Assembly: GCA_002348535.1 (NCBI GenBank)
Contig: DEBL01000223.1
Location: forward strand, 1-7,716
Direction: 5' to 3'
DNA: 7,716 bases
Source: Deltaproteobacteria bacterium UBA2957
GTDB taxonomy: Bacteria > Myxococcota_A > UBA796
A program made the translations under genes and the position numbers. The notes under the pieces were generated by a model. The model did no database searches, was not told the origin of the DNA, and was given only the letters and a program-made list of their open reading frames with translations. Below, piece after piece: positions 5,749 through 7,716 of the stretch (position 1 is its first letter; each line of letters opens with the position of its first letter).

Positions 5749-6522
5749 ATGCTCGACCACGCTCTTGAAGTTGCCCGAGATGCCGCACTGGAGGCCGGTG
5801 CAGCCATTCGCGGATTCTACCAAGATGAGTACACCGTCCGCGACAAGGGCGAGGACAACCCGCTCACTGATGCCGATTTAGCGGCCGACAAAATCTTGGA
5901 ACACCGCTTACGCGGCGCCTTTCCCGACTTCGGCTGGCTCAGCGAGGAAACTGCGGACACGCCGGATCGCCTCGAAAAGTCGCACGTATGGATCGTCGAT
6001 CCCCTCGACGGAACACGGGAATTCACACTTGGGATTCCCGAGTTTGTCGTCAGTGTCGGCTTGGTTGTTGAGGGTCGTGCGGTACTCGGCGTGCTCTACA
6101 ACCCCATCAAGGAGCAGCTGTTCACCGGTATCGTCGGGTCGGGTGCTTGGCTAAATGGGGAGCCCATACAGGTCACTGACCACGCCAATCTGCACGGTTC
6201 AACTGTGGTGTGCAGCCGTACTGAAATGAAAAAGGGTTGGTTCGATGAATTCATGGACGTCTTGAAACCCGTTCCAGTCGGAAGCGTTGCCTACAAGTTC
6301 GGCCTGGTCGCGGCAGGCAAGGCCGAGTCCACCTTCACACCGCGCCCACGGAGTGAATGGGACATCTGCGGCGGGGTCGCAATCGTAGAAGCGGCGGGCG
6401 GACGGTGTTCCAACCGACAGGGCCAGCCCTATCGCTTCAACCGGAAAAAACCCCTCGTCGATGGCGTCGCGGCGTCCAACGGACACATCCACCACTCCAT
6501 CTTGGAGATCATGGACCAATGA
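5749..6522 (+). CDS. Inositol monophosphatase-family phosphatase, CysQ-like
   Basis: A 257-residue Mg2+-dependent, Li+-sensitive-type phosphatase. The metal-binding residues are all present: Glu66-Glu67 in WLSEET, Asp84 and Asp87 in WIVDPLDGTREF, and Asp205 in SEWD, followed by the AGG turn (VEAAGG). The DGTREF form, rather than the DGTTNF usual in inositol monophosphatases, and the DNPLTDAD stretch point towards the CysQ branch (3'(2'),5'-bisphosphate nucleotidase, recycling PAP from sulfate assimilation). Inositol-phosphate or histidinol-phosphate phosphatase remain possible. Start ATG 5749 was chosen for its strong AGGGGA at 5736-5741, six bases upstream; ATG 5713 in the same frame would add 12 residues without a good site. 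Its stop overlaps the start of the squalene/phytoene synthase gene as ATGA, showing translational coupling, so a role linked to isoprenoid or lipid synthesis should also be considered. Confidence 0.85.
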   Translation: MLDHALEVARDAALEAGAAIRGFYQDEYTVRDKGEDNPLTDADLAADKILEHRLRGAFPDFGWLSEETADTPDRLEKSHVWIVDPLDGTREFTLGIPEFVVSVGLVVEGRAVLGVLYNPIKEQLFTGIVGSGAWLNGEPIQVTDHANLHGSTVVCSRTEMKKGWFDEFMDVLKPVPVGSVAYKFGLVAAGKAESTFTPRPRSEWDICGGVAIVEAAGGRCSNRQGQPYRFNRKKPLVDGVAASNGHIHHSILEIMDQ

Positions 6523-7520
6523 CCGATCTCGACTGGTGCCGCATCATGCTGCCGAAGGTGTCTCGCACCTTCGCACTGGGGATTCAAATGCTGCCTGCAC
6601 CATTGGAGGCGTGGCTCACGGTTGGGTACCTGCTCTGCCGGGTGGTCGACACGGTTGAAGATACCGAGGACATGCCATGGGCTACGCGCCGCAGGCTGTT
6701 TACGGCCTTTGAAGATGCCCTCACCACTGGCAATACCGCTGCTTTTGAAGCCGACAGCAACGTGTTTCCTGAGCATGCCGACGGCGACCTATCGCGGAAC
6801 CTTCGCCGCGTTCTCACGCCGATGGCGAGCTTTCCAGATCCCGTACAAGAAGCCATGCGTCGATGGATTGGGGAAATGTGCAGCGGGATGGCAGTGTACG
6901 CGCGACGCCACGCCTGTGAACCGGGTCGGACGACCCTGCGCGACCTGCCGGACCTCGAGCGCTATTGCTACTTTGTTGCCGGCACCGTTGGCCACCTGCT
7001 GACCGACGTGTTCCTCGTCGGCGTTCCCGAAGCACAGCCCCATGCACACCAGATGCGCAAGCATGCGCTTGGGTTCGGATTGCTTCTTCAAATGACGAAC
7101 ATCGTCAAAGATGTCACGGATGATTGGCCCCGAGGCTGGTGTTTCATCCCCCAAACTATCCTCACCGATGCGGGGACCAACACCGATCAACTGCTCGACC
7201 CAGAATACAAGGATGCAAGCCTTCACGCCGTCAACAAGGTCAACGTGCACGCACAGCGGTTCTACGCCGACGCCGTCGCTTACGTTTTGGCCATTCCCCA
7301 GTCTGCTGCTGCACTCCGCCGTTTCTGTTTGTTTCCGATGCTGCTGGCCGGCAAAACCTTGAACCTCGCGCGAAACAATCCAGCCGTCATTGACGCGGCC
7401 GCCAAGGTAAAGGTTAGTCGAGATATTGTGATGCAGACTGCCGCCCAAGTAGAAGCCTTATTGACCGACGACACCGCCATTGGTGCGTTGAGCCTCGTCG
7501 AGCCTGCAGGGGCCCAATGA
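6519..7520 (+). CDS. Squalene/phytoene synthase family protein (likely squalene synthase)
   Basis: A 333-residue trans-isoprenyl diphosphate synthase joining two prenyl diphosphates head to head: two farnesyl-PP to squalene, or two geranylgeranyl-PP to phytoene. Seen: KVSRTFALGI (13-22), the substrate-binding segment; first aspartate motif DTVED (44-48) in YLLCRVVDTVED; RYCYFVAGTVG (148-158), with the conserved tyrosines; second aspartate motif Asp198/Asp202 in NIVKDVTDDWPRG; and a C-terminal hydrophobic stretch (about 255-280, RRFCLFPMLLAG). VSRTF plus CRVVDTVED and NIVKD resemble single-enzyme squalene synthases (ERG9 type, also found in some bacteria) more than CrtB or HpnC/HpnD, so squalene is the favoured product; this is my recollection of families, not a search. 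It starts on the ATGA overlap with the phosphatase stop (GGAG at 6504-6507) and ends in another ATGA overlap with the transporter. The membrane face of the cytoplasm is the expected location. Confidence 0.88.
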   Translation: MTDLDWCRIMLPKVSRTFALGIQMLPAPLEAWLTVGYLLCRVVDTVEDTEDMPWATRRRLFTAFEDALTTGNTAAFEADSNVFPEHADGDLSRNLRRVLTPMASFPDPVQEAMRRWIGEMCSGMAVYARRHACEPGRTTLRDLPDLERYCYFVAGTVGHLLTDVFLVGVPEAQPHAHQMRKHALGFGLLLQMTNIVKDVTDDWPRGWCFIPQTILTDAGTNTDQLLDPEYKDASLHAVNKVNVHAQRFYADAVAYVLAIPQSAAALRRFCLFPMLLAGKTLNLARNNPAVIDAAAKVKVSRDIVMQTAAQVEALLTDDTAIGALSLVEPAGAQ

Positions 7521-7716
7521 AAGCCCTCATTCCCGTTCTGATGGCTGTGGTCCTCGACCTGTTGGGCTTCGGTATCGTGATTCCGTTGTTGACCTTTTAT
7601 GCCGAGGAGTACGGCGCTGGCCCGATCGCCGTAACGCTGCTCATGGCCGTGTATTCACTCGCCCAATTCTTAATGGCGCCGGTATGGGGAGCGCTCAGCG
7701 ACCGCTTTGGCCGCCG
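7517..7716 (+). CDS. MFS transporter (TetA/DHA1-like), 3' partial
   Basis: The first 66 residues of a major facilitator superfamily transporter, cut by the window end. The start ATG overlaps the previous stop codon (ATGA) and has AGGGG at 7508-7512, four bases upstream. Residues about 4-25 form membrane segment 1 with an embedded Asp14 (VVLDLLGFGIVIP), as in proton-driven drug antiporters of the tetracycline group. A short outer loop follows (28-36), then segment 2 (about 37-58) and the start of the loop 2-3 motif A, GALSDRFGR (58-66). Substrate cannot be told from this part. Being the third gene of a coupled unit with the phosphatase and squalene/phytoene synthase, it may export a product or just share expression. 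Confidence 0.85.
   Translation, partial: MKALIPVLMAVVLDLLGFGIVIPLLTFYAEEYGAGPIAVTLLMAVYSLAQFLMAPVWGALSDRFGR

Noticed and set aside
6789..7448. Long minus-strand open frame of about 219 codons opposite the squalene/phytoene synthase gene
   Set aside because: It is antisense to a gene with clear family motifs and its translation shows no recognisable domain; open frames of this length are common opposite GC-rich genes.
1..7716. Mobile element, phage defence or CRISPR content
   Set aside because: No transposase, integrase, nuclease, direct-repeat array or tRNA was found, and base composition looks even across the window; the MazG-like gene matches a housekeeping DCTPP1-type enzyme and has no toxin-antitoxin partner.

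Overview
The window is a densely packed, GC-rich (roughly 60% by eye) bacterial chromosome segment with eight protein genes, two of them cut by the window edges. No RNA gene, insertion sequence, CRISPR array or long non-coding stretch is visible. Two exported products have lipobox-like signal peptides, which together with a C-terminally unanchored secreted protein suggests a Gram-negative cell. The mix of a GAF-GGDEF sensor, FG-GAP lipoprotein, single-gene squalene/phytoene synthase and DCTPP1-like pyrophosphohydrolase would suit a Myxococcota/deltaproteobacterial-type or gammaproteobacterial lineage, but the window does not settle the taxon.

Left part (1-2202): two c-di-GMP-related genes converge with 15 bp between their stop codons. 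The first (plus strand, 5' end outside the window) is a cysteine-rich GAF domain followed by an apparently active diguanylate cyclase (GGEEF, intact RxxD inhibitory site). The second (minus strand) is a cytosolic helical/coiled-coil protein ending in a degenerate GGDEF domain (NDDNF) that keeps the RxxD c-di-GMP-binding site. This looks like a neighbouring synthase and receptor.

Middle (2276-3682): an alpha/beta hydrolase, probably a lipoprotein, diverges from the second GGDEF gene. It converges with a small MazG-like dCTP-pyrophosphatase-type gene with no gap at all: the two stop codons abut as TGATCA. Both convergent junctions in the window carry stem-loops spanning the stop codons.

Right part (3744-7716): all plus strand. 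First comes a two-gene export unit: a secreted protein with a proline-rich linker and a weakly PEGA-like C-terminal domain, followed by a lipoprotein that reads as a seven-bladed FG-GAP (integrin-alpha-like) calcium-binding beta-propeller. After a 54-bp gap with a possible Shine-Dalgarno-masking hairpin comes a tightly coupled operon: an inositol-monophosphatase/CysQ-family phosphatase, a squalene/phytoene synthase and an MFS transporter (cut by the window end). These three are joined by two successive 4-bp ATGA overlaps. The operon probably belongs to isoprenoid lipid metabolism, but the roles of the phosphatase and transporter in it are inferred from linkage only.
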